Virus record (IMG/VR): IMGVR_UViG_3300048582_000241
Coordinates: 1-50,804 of that record
DNA from: a virus
DNA: 50,804 nt
Direction: 5' to 3' (one strand)
The notes below the pieces were generated by a model. That model searched no databases, was not told the origin of the DNA, and saw only the letters and a program-made list of their open reading frames with translations. Positions 1 to 8,240 of this stretch are shown here, piece after piece (the first letter of the stretch is position 1; each line of letters begins with the position of its first letter). The position numbers and the translations under genes were made by a program.

Positions 1-1177
1 TAAAAGTTCCATAATAGGTTTCTTTGCCATCAGTTGCGTTAAATAACTTTTCAATAGTATTTGCCGCATTATTGGCACTCCACGTATTTAAGGTAATTGC
101 TGTGTTTTTGTTTCGAACTAAATTACCTTCTTTGTCTTTGTCAAAAAGTTGAAAATCTTGTCCGGTAACTTCTTTATACGTTTTATTGTATAGGTCATTT
201 AATCTACTAAGGCGAACATATTTGTTTCTTCCATTTGATGCAAGTAATCCAGGATATTTTTTATTAATTTCTTTTCTTTCATCATCATCCATGTCAAGAG
301 CCATGTTGACATCTAATGAATCAGGAGAGCCGGACAACGTACTTTTTTTAAACTTTTGAACTTCTTTACCATTTGCAGTTTTTGCGACAGCATAGTCAAC
401 TTCACTACTTTTTAAAACTTTTTCTAAATCTAAAAGAGTTTGTTTTTTCTTTTCAAGTTCAGGAGATTTTGCCTTATTTTCTTTGTCTATTTCAGCATTA
501 AAATAAGGGAGAAATCCTTTTTTTTGATATTCTATTTGAAGATTTACAGCTTCTTGATCTAAAAGTCCTTCCGGTTCTTTACCTGATTTTCTACGTTCTT
601 GAATTTTGGCAAGACGTTCATTGTATTGTTTATAATTTTTATCAACAACTTCTTGTGTGTATCCGTAATTTTTAAATTCATTTAAACCACGACCTTCTCC
701 ATAAAAATCAGGGTTTTCATCAGCGTTTGGGATATTAGTATCTCCATTAAAAAATTTATACTTTTTTAATATTTGAGCAACACTAGACATATAACCTTTG
801 TTTTTGTCTACTGTTGGAGCATACGAAGGTTGAATCATTGCCATAGCAGTAATAGGGTCTTTGGCGTTTTGATATTTTGCCGACCATTTTTTAACTCTAT
901 TTTCAATTGCTTGATCAATGGTGTCAAATTTTTTCCAAACTCTTTTTTCAAGAGTATCTCCTTTGTCTGTTTGGCCAAATGGATTGTTGTATGTTTTTGC
1001 AATATTTGAACTGCCATAACCGCTTTCCAAAGCAAACTGAGTAGCAGTTATTTCAGGAAACTTGTCTCCAAGTTCTTTCGCTTTATTATATACATACCAA
1101 TATTTTTGGTCATTAGTGCCATTAACTGGATATGAATTTTCAGAACTGGCTTCTGTTGTTTTTTTAGGATCTGGCAT
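1..1177 (-). CDS. Large virion protein with N-terminal GH73 glucosaminidase domain (3' end outside window)
   Basis: The reading frame starts at 1177 and stays open to the first base of the window, giving 392 residues of a longer protein. Residues about 30-145 look like a glucosaminidase (GH73/FlgJ-type) domain: the ALESGYG motif carries the expected catalytic Glu (E51) and is followed by NNPFGQ and by a terminal segment containing YAPTVDKNKGY and a helix ending in LKKY. The remainder is Lys/Glu-rich and unrecognised. It starts 5 bases beyond the stop of the preceding internal-virion-type gene and lies in the late tail block, so it probably cuts peptidoglycan during DNA entry instead of acting as the lysis enzyme; an M15 endolysin is present elsewhere. 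The domain call is from motifs only; the function in the particle is inferred. Confidence 0.72.
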   Translation of the reverse strand, partial: MPDPKKTTEASSENSYPVNGTNDQKYWYVYNKAKELGDKFPEITATQFALESGYGSSNIAKTYNNPFGQTDKGDTLEKRVWKKFDTIDQAIENRVKKWSAKYQNAKDPITAMAMIQPSYAPTVDKNKGYMSSVAQILKKYKFFNGDTNIPNADENPDFYGEGRGLNEFKNYGYTQEVVDKNYKQYNERLAKIQERRKSGKEPEGLLDQEAVNLQIEYQKKGFLPYFNAEIDKENKAKSPELEKKKQTLLDLEKVLKSSEVDYAVAKTANGKEVQKFKKSTLSGSPDSLDVNMALDMDDDERKEINKKYPGLLASNGRNKYVRLSRLNDLYNKTYKEVTGQDFQLFDKDKEGNLVRNKNTAITLNTWSANNAANTIEKLFNATDGKETYYGTF

Positions 1178-1182
1178 GATAA

Positions 1183-1839
1183 TTAGATTGAAAAGTTAGA
1201 CTGTGCTTCTCTTAATTTTTTTAAATTCGAAAGAGCCATTTCTCCTTCTTGCATTTTATAATCTTGTTCGCGTTTTGTTTTTAATAACTCACGTTCTTGT
1301 TTATAATTATTTCGTTCATCACGGCGAGCATCCTGCATATCCATTGCAGTATCTATACCTGAATAGATTAATCCTGCACCGGCACCAATAGTTGCTCCCC
1401 AAGGGCCACCAACGGCCATACCTGCCTGTGCTCCAGACATGGTAGTGTTTAATATGTTTGAAGCTCCTTGTGCTGCAGAAGTTGTTTTTGTAGTGGCAGT
1501 AGTAGCTACGTTTTGAACAAGTCCCATAATGGAACCTCCTTCGTTTTGACCTTGTGTGCCTAAAAAGTTTGAAGGTTTTTCTTTTTCTTTTGGTGCTTCT
1601 TCGGTTGATGTTTCAACTATTGCAGTTACTTTTTTACCATCAGAAGTATAATCACTAGGAATAATATCCATCAAAGCATCAAGACCAAAAGTATCTTCTT
1701 TTTTCTTTTTAGTTATAAAATCAATTGCTCCCTCAGACTTTTCAGGAGTAGCAGTATTCAATTGTTCATCAATTTTTTTCAATTCTTCATTGCTTTTTTG
1801 AAGCTGCTCTTTTTGGTAATCATTGAATATATTATACAT
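1183..1839 (-). CDS. Putative internal virion / ejection (cargo-type) protein
   Basis: 218 residues. I start at MYNIFNDYQK (1839), five bases after the stop of the 1515-residue gene; a longer frame to 1920 would overlap that gene by 77 bases. The N-terminus is charged and helical, the middle has a Gly/Ala-rich hydrophobic stretch (GGPWGATIGAGAGLIYSG, about residues 140-160), and the C-terminus is a strongly charged coiled-coil-like helix. A glycine-rich hydrophobic segment followed by a long helix is common in phage proteins ejected with the DNA. The place between the big tail protein and the glucosaminidase protein supports this, but there is no diagnostic motif. Confidence 0.6.
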   Translation of the reverse strand: MYNIFNDYQKEQLQKSNEELKKIDEQLNTATPEKSEGAIDFITKKKKEDTFGLDALMDIIPSDYTSDGKKVTAIVETSTEEAPKEKEKPSNFLGTQGQNEGGSIMGLVQNVATTATTKTTSAAQGASNILNTTMSGAQAGMAVGGPWGATIGAGAGLIYSGIDTAMDMQDARRDERNNYKQERELLKTKREQDYKMQEGEMALSNLKKLREAQSNFSI

Positions 1840-1843
1840 AATT

Positions 1844-4800
1844 CTACAAATAACTGTTTCTGACAAAGTTAATAAATGATAAGATATCAATCTTATTATT
1901 TTTTTCGGATAAGAATTCAACTTCTAAATAGAACCATGAACCTCTTAAATCATCCCAATCTGTCCGGTTTTTAGTCGGAACAGTATGTAAACCTTCTTTT
2001 ATATTGTACTTGTAATGACTTCCAAATATAGTTCTTTCCTGACCTAAAGAAGTTTTAATATACATTTTATGGAACGGATAATCTACGTTGATAACTCCGG
2101 CCCAATGTTTTAAAATCTTGACAGAAGTAAACTCTTTGTTAATCATTATTCCAACCACAATTTTTTTGTCTTGTTCAAATAAATTCAAATAAATACCTCT
2201 GTTCAATTGGTGTAATTTTGAACTACTAGGATCTCCAAGTACTATTTCTTTGATAGGAGCAAACACTTGATGATTCCATGTGATATACAAATCATTATTG
2301 TATTCAAAAAATCCATTGAAACATTTTAAAAGTTCGTTGTAACTCAATGTATAAAAAGAACCGTTTTTAGTTCTTAAACGAATAACTGTTTCTTTGAATT
2401 CATCATCATAATATCCTTCTGAGTCAATAACTGGATTTTCTTTAAACAAATCATAGATTTCATGGTGGAGTTCATTTTCCAATAACAAACCTTTTGTTAC
2501 TCTAACAAACTCATTTCTTTTTTCATCATAAAAACTAAATCCTACAATGTCAGCCTGAGAACTTAATATTGGTGCGACAGCTCTACGAATAGAAGTTCCA
2601 AAGTCAGAAAGGTAGTCGTGATCTTGTACTGGAGTTCCTGAACCTTGTGCAACAGAAATTTCTCCGTTGCTAGTTGGAATCATAGTTCTAGGATCAATCA
2701 ATAGTTTTGCTGTTTTGGTTTCTTGAATAGCAAATACCTGATCTAAATAATAACCTAAATTAAAAATAGTTCCTTTGTCTTTGTCAAGCTCGTAGAAGTT
2801 GTTAATTCTAAAATTGGACCAACTGTCATAAAAGTTACCTCTCAATTTTTCATCGGAAACAGCAAGTATATTTCCCATGTTTGGATCATCTTTAAATCTA
2901 AACGGTTTTGGTATATAGCTTTTTAAAGAGCTTTCTTGAAAATATCCTTCATTAATTTTTTCACTTAAAAGACCAAAGTTACTGGCTATGTTTTGTCTCC
3001 AAAATAAATTTTCACTTGACAGTTTAGGCTCAATCATAGATTCTAAAACAACAGCATAGCACCATGCTCCGGTACGAGTATAGTCTTCTTCTTCATGCTT
3101 ATTTTCACAACCTCCTGAATTATTCATGTCTTTAAACCCACGTTCATTGTCAGAGAAATAATTTTTATTTCGAATATACAATGTCATGTAACAGTCTCCG
3201 TAAACTTTAAACATTTGGCTTCCATTAGAAGTTTTTAGCACTGGTATTGTTTCAGACAAAGCAGTAAATACGTTTTGAGAATAAGCAAGCTCGGAACGGC
3301 CACCGTAAACACTCTCACGATTGTTTCTGTAAATATTAACTAAAGCATGGGTGTCATACGTTCTTATTCCTCCAGAGAGACGAACTTCGCCATCAGGAAC
3401 AAATCCTACTTGACTAATGAAATCGTTTGTAAAAAAGTCGTTTTCTGTTGCAATAACAACAGTATTTCTACCAATGGAAAAATTACTTGAATTAAACAAT
3501 TCAGATTTGGCTCCATCTTCTGAACCGCATTTTTCAGATTTACGTGCATAGTTAGAATAAAACCATGATTGTCTGGCCAAAGTCAAAGCATTGTTTGATA
3601 TTTCAAAATTAGTATCAAAATCAGTTCCCGGAATAATTTCCCCATCATTTAAAATAGCAGCGTTTTTTACTGGAAACAATTGTTTATCTGCAGACCTCTC
3701 GTTTGCAAAAACTGAAATATTAATCCAATACGGTTTATAATTGTCACTAAAATCAATTTCATTGGCATATACTTTTCTTGAAAATTTAGGATAAACTTCT
3801 CCCGATGATTGTCTAATTGCCGTAGGAGTATGGTCAGTATTTAATCTTCCTACTCTTTGAACTTGTCCAATTTTAAGGTAATCTTCAATGATTTGATTTT
3901 GCGTTACTTCCGGAGAATCAAAATAGAATAACTTTCTGTTAGTAACAATTCTAGTTGTAGAATTTTCATATCCTGAATCTTCCAGTTCCGGATTACTATC
4001 ATATTGTGTTAATCCATTTCCATCATAAGTAGGTCCTCCGTTATAAGGCAAATTCCATTTTTGTTCTACTTCATCAGGCATTTGAATATTTTCCGAATGA
4101 AAAAAGTTCTGGCATCTTTCTAGTGGAGCAGAAATTCCTTGTGTCAAAATAGTTCTGTTCGCTTGATCTCTTTCAACATACAAAAGTTGATACATTGAAA
4201 CAAGCTTTTGAATGTTGCAGCTTAATCGTACTTCAACTCTCAATTTTACTTTTTCAGCATATAGCTTATTACCGACAACTCTAGAATTTTGGTAATAGTC
4301 CATTGAATAAAAAGGAGTACCTGAATCATCTAATCCTTTTTTGAATTCTCCGTGTTCCGGAATGAATATATCTCCCAAAGGAATAGCAAAAGATTGATTT
4401 CGATCCATAAAAGTTTGTAAAGACAAACGATAAATTTCACCTTTAACAAATGTCTTGGCATAATTTGGTTCTTTTAAATTAAGCAATGGCGAACTTCCAG
4501 GATATACAGCTGTTGCTTTGGTAAGTATTTCTTCCAGTTCTGTTTGATAAGTGATTTTAATACCGTTTCCTTTATTAAAACCTAAAGATACGGCACCATA
4601 TATCAATGAAGACGTGCTTACTGTTATTGGATTAAAAACAATGTTTTTTTCAATGTCTTCAACCACTTGAGCAGTATTGTACTGGAACTGATAAATATTC
4701 ATATCAGTTTGAATCAAATCATCTACCGGTAAAAAAACAATTTTATTTTGAGTATACTCAAATTTTAAATTCGGAAACTTTGTTGTAAACTCTACTGTTT

Positions 4801-6391
4801 CCTGAATGGTGTCTAACCAAGCAAAAATTGCATCATTAAAATTCAAATAGGTTTGTGAATTATTTACAAAACTTTCTTCTATAAATTCACTAGTTTGAGT
4901 GTTTGCAATTTTTATTGTAAAACTCTGGAAAACCTGAATTGAATTGTAAAGCTTTTTATCAATATAAAAAAGTTCATCAGTATTGTTTGGATCAATGTAT
5001 CTGTATTGCCATGGTGCAGGATTGATTAAACAATTGTGCGTTTCTCCATCGATATCCCATGAGTGTAAAGCAAAATCTTCTGTAATGTTTAATAATTCCG
5101 TAGGCAAAGGATCATTGCGTAATCCGGCCACAATTAATTTGTTTCTATTGGCCACTAAATCGGAAACATAACGAAAGCTATTTTTTCTTTCAGTAAGGTC
5201 ACTGATTGTAATTGTGTTTTGAAATTCAGGTTCGTTTCCAGTATGGTCAAAAACGACAATACTATTTATTGGCTTAACTCCTAATGAACGGATTGATGTC
5301 GGAGCACCTTTTGCTTGATACTCAATTGCAACAGCTTCAATCTCATTGTAGTTTTGAAAACTCAAAACGTTACATTGAATTGTTACTTTTTTGTTTGTGA
5401 TTTCAGCGATGTCTCCGCCGGCATAATCATTGCCAGTACCTTCTTTGACTATTTTAATTGGAAATGAAAACGGACTAAATTCCGTAAACTGTCCATTAGC
5501 TGTAATAAGTCGGTAAGAATAGAAAACAGTTCCCGATCTAATTGAGCCATCTTCCGTGATAGAAACAACTCTAGGTTGTAGCATAGAAGCATTTTGAATA
5601 GTATCCAGTTCCGAAACGTTTCTTTGAGAAAGGTTTTGGTCCATGATATTAATCACTCTAAACGAGTTTGTGTATTCTGTATAGTAAACTCTTTTGTAAA
5701 AATTGTTTTCAAAAATACCCCATGCTTTAATTTTTCCATTCATTGGCCAGTTTTGGAATCCGGCCCAAAGCAATTTGTCATAGATGTTTCCATTGGAATC
5801 TTTTTTTAAAGAAATAATACAATCAATGAAATCTACGTTATTTTCATAGTTTTCATTGTTAAATCCAACAGGACAAGGAATTAAATTTTCTACGTCTAAA
5901 TTTTCAGTATAGTAGTCTGTTAAATCAATTTCATCAGGAACAGCATCAACACAAGAAACGTTTGCATTAAAATTTAATGCATCTTCACTAGGAACAAACA
6001 CTGGAATAATAAGTTCAATTTCAGAAACGTGTGGATCTAAGTCTATGACTATATCATCATCAAGCAATGGTATTGTAACACCAAAAGAACTAGCTTGTAA
6101 TTTATTGACTGTAATGTAATCGATGGTTCCTTCTCCAACTACTATTTCAGATTTACATTTTAAAAATAAAATTAGTTCATCTTCAAAGGCCCAAAATCCC
6201 AAGTAAGCAACAATATTTGGATTAGTATACACAAGCTTTGTTCCTTGAATTGAGGAATAAGCAATAGTTCCATTTTTGGAATACAAGCGACCGTTAACTC
6301 CTTTATGGAAACTATTGGTACTTTCTACGTTATTATTTTTTCCGGATTTCATCCCTTCTAAAAAAAGATGAAGTATTTGTGTGTTTTTCAT
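1844..6391 (-). CDS. Very large tail protein, muzzle / 'stabilization protein'-like
   Basis: At 1515 residues this is the longest complete gene in the window. It opens with MKNTQILHLFLEGM and an NGRLYSKNGTIAYS segment, and near residue 290 has a YSYRLITANGQFTEFSP segment. Such patterns remind me of the large proteins called stabilization or muzzle proteins that close the short tail of crAss-like phages. The composition is mixed beta with many Asn, Tyr and Phe, and no transmembrane segment is seen. It follows a terminator (6423-6448) and a TAnnTTTG promoter element (6412-6419), so it may begin a separate late transcript that continues into the internal-virion and glucosaminidase genes. Alternatives are a tail-hub or receptor-binding protein. 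Confidence 0.55.
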   Translation of the reverse strand: MKNTQILHLFLEGMKSGKNNNVESTNSFHKGVNGRLYSKNGTIAYSSIQGTKLVYTNPNIVAYLGFWAFEDELILFLKCKSEIVVGEGTIDYITVNKLQASSFGVTIPLLDDDIVIDLDPHVSEIELIIPVFVPSEDALNFNANVSCVDAVPDEIDLTDYYTENLDVENLIPCPVGFNNENYENNVDFIDCIISLKKDSNGNIYDKLLWAGFQNWPMNGKIKAWGIFENNFYKRVYYTEYTNSFRVINIMDQNLSQRNVSELDTIQNASMLQPRVVSITEDGSIRSGTVFYSYRLITANGQFTEFSPFSFPIKIVKEGTGNDYAGGDIAEITNKKVTIQCNVLSFQNYNEIEAVAIEYQAKGAPTSIRSLGVKPINSIVVFDHTGNEPEFQNTITISDLTERKNSFRYVSDLVANRNKLIVAGLRNDPLPTELLNITEDFALHSWDIDGETHNCLINPAPWQYRYIDPNNTDELFYIDKKLYNSIQVFQSFTIKIANTQTSEFIEESFVNNSQTYLNFNDAIFAWLDTIQETVEFTTKFPNLKFEYTQNKIVFLPVDDLIQTDMNIYQFQYNTAQVVEDIEKNIVFNPITVSTSSLIYGAVSLGFNKGNGIKITYQTELEEILTKATAVYPGSSPLLNLKEPNYAKTFVKGEIYRLSLQTFMDRNQSFAIPLGDIFIPEHGEFKKGLDDSGTPFYSMDYYQNSRVVGNKLYAEKVKLRVEVRLSCNIQKLVSMYQLLYVERDQANRTILTQGISAPLERCQNFFHSENIQMPDEVEQKWNLPYNGGPTYDGNGLTQYDSNPELEDSGYENSTTRIVTNRKLFYFDSPEVTQNQIIEDYLKIGQVQRVGRLNTDHTPTAIRQSSGEVYPKFSRKVYANEIDFSDNYKPYWINISVFANERSADKQLFPVKNAAILNDGEIIPGTDFDTNFEISNNALTLARQSWFYSNYARKSEKCGSEDGAKSELFNSSNFSIGRNTVVIATENDFFTNDFISQVGFVPDGEVRLSGGIRTYDTHALVNIYRNNRESVYGGRSELAYSQNVFTALSETIPVLKTSNGSQMFKVYGDCYMTLYIRNKNYFSDNERGFKDMNNSGGCENKHEEEDYTRTGAWCYAVVLESMIEPKLSSENLFWRQNIASNFGLLSEKINEGYFQESSLKSYIPKPFRFKDDPNMGNILAVSDEKLRGNFYDSWSNFRINNFYELDKDKGTIFNLGYYLDQVFAIQETKTAKLLIDPRTMIPTSNGEISVAQGSGTPVQDHDYLSDFGTSIRRAVAPILSSQADIVGFSFYDEKRNEFVRVTKGLLLENELHHEIYDLFKENPVIDSEGYYDDEFKETVIRLRTKNGSFYTLSYNELLKCFNGFFEYNNDLYITWNHQVFAPIKEIVLGDPSSSKLHQLNRGIYLNLFEQDKKIVVGIMINKEFTSVKILKHWAGVINVDYPFHKMYIKTSLGQERTIFGSHYKYNIKEGLHTVPTKNRTDWDDLRGSWFYLEVEFLSEKNNKIDILSFINFVRNSYL

Positions 6392-6411
6392 ACGATTAAA
6401 TAACTAGTAGA

Positions 6412-6419
6412 CAAATTTA
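6412..6419 (-). promoter_or_regulatory. Possible -7 element (TAAATTTG) before the 1515-residue tail gene
   Basis: TAAATTTG matches the Bacteroidota -7 consensus TAnnTTTG and ends 20 bases before the start codon at 6391. No convincing -33 TTG sits at normal spacing because a terminator T-run occupies that place. Confidence 0.4.
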
Positions 6420-6422
6420 AAC

Positions 6423-6448
6423 AAAAAAAAGATGCTTAGATAAGCACC
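6423..6448 (-). terminator. Rho-independent terminator after the 211-residue gene
   Basis: On the minus strand an 8-pair stem (GGTGCTTA with TAAGCATC, one G-U pair) is followed by eight T. It separates the fibre/lysis transcript from the large tail gene. Confidence 0.7.
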
Positions 6449-6457
6449 TGATTTTCT

Positions 6458-7093
6458 TTATTTTTTAATTTGGAAAATTGTGAATTTATAACCAAGCCAT
6501 ATTCTTTGGTCAGTATCAAATCCAGTAGTAAATGAATTACCTTTTGCGTTTTCAAATTCGAGGTTTGCTTTTGTTACAAATGAATCAAATTCTTTTGTAT
6601 TACCTATTTCTAAACCACCAAGTAATCTGAAAACAGTTGCTTTTGATGATGGTACTTCTGTTTCAAGTTTTTTTTCTTTTATTGTATAATCGAATCCAAT
6701 TGATTGAACTTTTCCTTGAACAGTTCCTTTAGCAGTAATTTTTAAATCATTATCTTCAAAATCTTTTGTAAATTCTTTAATTTCAATAGCTTTTAAAAGA
6801 ATAGCCATTCTTTCCATACTGTCTTTGGCTTTTGTGTATTGCTCAAAGATTTTCATATTAATAGGATTTTCAATTTCAACTTTTTTTTCTTTCCATTTTA
6901 AAACTGTTTTTTCAATTTTAATTGTATCGTGGATTGGTTTCTCAGGTTTAAAACTTCCGGTTACTGCAGGAACGGTAACGGTAACTGTTTCTGTGTTTGG
7001 TTCACAAGAATTTTGTAACCAAATAATCAAAACCAATATTGCAATTATGAAATATGGTATTGTTCGCGAATTGATAAAGCTTAAATTGTACAT
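6458..7093 (-). CDS. Membrane-anchored protein of unknown function in the tail/lysis block
   Basis: 211 residues with one hydrophobic segment near the N-terminus (about residues 13-29, PYFIIAILVLIIWLQNSCEP). The segment is followed by a Thr/Val/Pro-rich linker and a charged, largely beta C-terminal part. A Cys lies right after the hydrophobic stretch (NSCEPNTE), but the preceding residues are not a good lipobox. One membrane anchor plus a periplasmic domain could suit a spanin-like or host-envelope role, but I do not recognise the family. It is the last gene before the terminator at 6423-6448. Confidence 0.6.
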   Translation of the reverse strand: MYNLSFINSRTIPYFIIAILVLIIWLQNSCEPNTETVTVTVPAVTGSFKPEKPIHDTIKIEKTVLKWKEKKVEIENPINMKIFEQYTKAKDSMERMAILLKAIEIKEFTKDFEDNDLKITAKGTVQGKVQSIGFDYTIKEKKLETEVPSSKATVFRLLGGLEIGNTKEFDSFVTKANLEFENAKGNSFTTGFDTDQRIWLGYKFTIFQIKK

Positions 7094-7101
7094 ATTTTTT
7101 T

Positions 7102-7398
7102 TTATTTACGGGTTCCGGGTACTAGAATTTCAAGAGTAAAAGGAGCACCAATTTGTGGTTTGTTGCTTGCATCATTATATGTCGGCCAGACACTATAACT
7201 TCCTACTGGAAACTCATTGTTTTCAACAACAAAAACCATTTTTCCATTGGCGGCATCAGTTACAATAGGACTAAATTGCGGCATTACAAAAGAATCATCA
7301 TCCCGAATAGAATTTAGTTTTAAATTTGTAGCTCCAGTTAAATTATCATCTACGGTTGTTTCGATATCGAAAACTTGACCAAAATATATATTACTCAT
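7102..7398 (-). CDS. Small beta-rich virion protein
   Basis: 98 residues, no signal or membrane segment. Alternating hydrophobic residues (MVFVVENNEFPVGSYSVWP) suggest a single Ig-like or BppU-like beta-sandwich domain. Its start overlaps the end of the repeat-containing fibre gene by 8 bases, so the two are translationally coupled. The role as a fibre or baseplate accessory is inferred from position. Confidence 0.55.
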   Translation of the reverse strand: MSNIYFGQVFDIETTVDDNLTGATNLKLNSIRDDDSFVMPQFSPIVTDAANGKMVFVVENNEFPVGSYSVWPTYNDASNKPQIGAPFTLEILVPGTRK

Positions 7399-8239
7399 AA
7401 ACGATACTATTTGAATTTTTTGATTTAATAATACTTGATTTAAATTGTACTTTTTTAGTAACTTTTGAAAAACTAACTACTTTTTTAGTAACCTTTGAAA
7501 AGGTAACTGCTTTTTTTGTGATTTCTGAAAAATCAATTACTTTTTTTCTAACTCTTGAAACGGCATAGAATCGTTCTATTTTTCCTAAATAGATAACGTT
7601 TATATCTAAACCGTTAATATTAATAACTGCTATTCCCAGTTCAACAACAGCATTTTGTGTTGGTTCTGCAAGCATTTGGAAACCTTCAATAATTAATTGT
7701 GCGGTTTCTATTGTTGTATTGGCGTCTCCGGAAACACTAGCTTCTAAAGCATCAATAATTATTTGTGCACTTCCTAATGTGATTTCAGCATTAGATGAAA
7801 CAAGCATTTGAAATCCTTCAATTATAGCTTGTGCATTTTCAAGATCAACATTTGCTTTTCCAGTTGGAGTAAATGAAAAAGCATTAATTATAATTTGTGC
7901 ACTTGCTAAATCAACATTTGCTTCTGCAATAGGATTTAATTGAAATCCTTGAATTAAAATAAGAGCATCATCTAAATCAACATTACTATCTCCAGTAGCC
8001 GAAGCTTGATATCCTAAAAGTAAAATGCTTGCTGTATCCAAATCTACAGTTACATTAATACTTGCTAAATAATTGATTACAACTCTTTTATCAAGAGTAA
8101 ATAATACAGTTGTTGGTAACGCAACAACATTTGCTCCTTGTGTTATTTCTTTTGTAACAAAACCTTGAACAGGATTAGCAGTACCCTTATCTCTTACAAG
8201 GATAACTTCAGCTCCTCCAAAGTTCAAATTATTTGCCAT
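7391..8239 (-). CDS. Repeat-built fibre-like protein with two different internal repeats
   Basis: 282 residues. Residues about 60-215 contain six or seven copies of a unit of about 25 residues with the core NVDLxxAQIIIxGFQ. The C-terminal 50 residues hold four copies of a basic ten-residue unit (for example VTKKVVSFSK and ITKKAVTFSK). The N-terminus has an Ig-like flavour. Such regular beta repeats are typical of trimeric fibre shafts, and the Lys-rich tail might bind a partner or cell-surface glycan. It sits between two other fibre-type genes with 1- to 8-base junctions. No named family is recognised. Confidence 0.6.
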   Translation of the reverse strand: MANNLNFGGAEVILVRDKGTANPVQGFVTKEITQGANVVALPTTVLFTLDKRVVINYLASINVTVDLDTASILLLGYQASATGDSNVDLDDALILIQGFQLNPIAEANVDLASAQIIINAFSFTPTGKANVDLENAQAIIEGFQMLVSSNAEITLGSAQIIIDALEASVSGDANTTIETAQLIIEGFQMLAEPTQNAVVELGIAVININGLDINVIYLGKIERFYAVSRVRKKVIDFSEITKKAVTFSKVTKKVVSFSKVTKKVQFKSSIIKSKNSNSIVYE

Positions 8240-8240
8240 T

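Noticed and set aside
6825-7139. A 104-codon plus-strand frame with hydrophobic stretches
   Set aside because: It is the reverse of the membrane-anchored gene at 6458-7093; its apparent membrane segments come from the complementary strand of charged helical codons.
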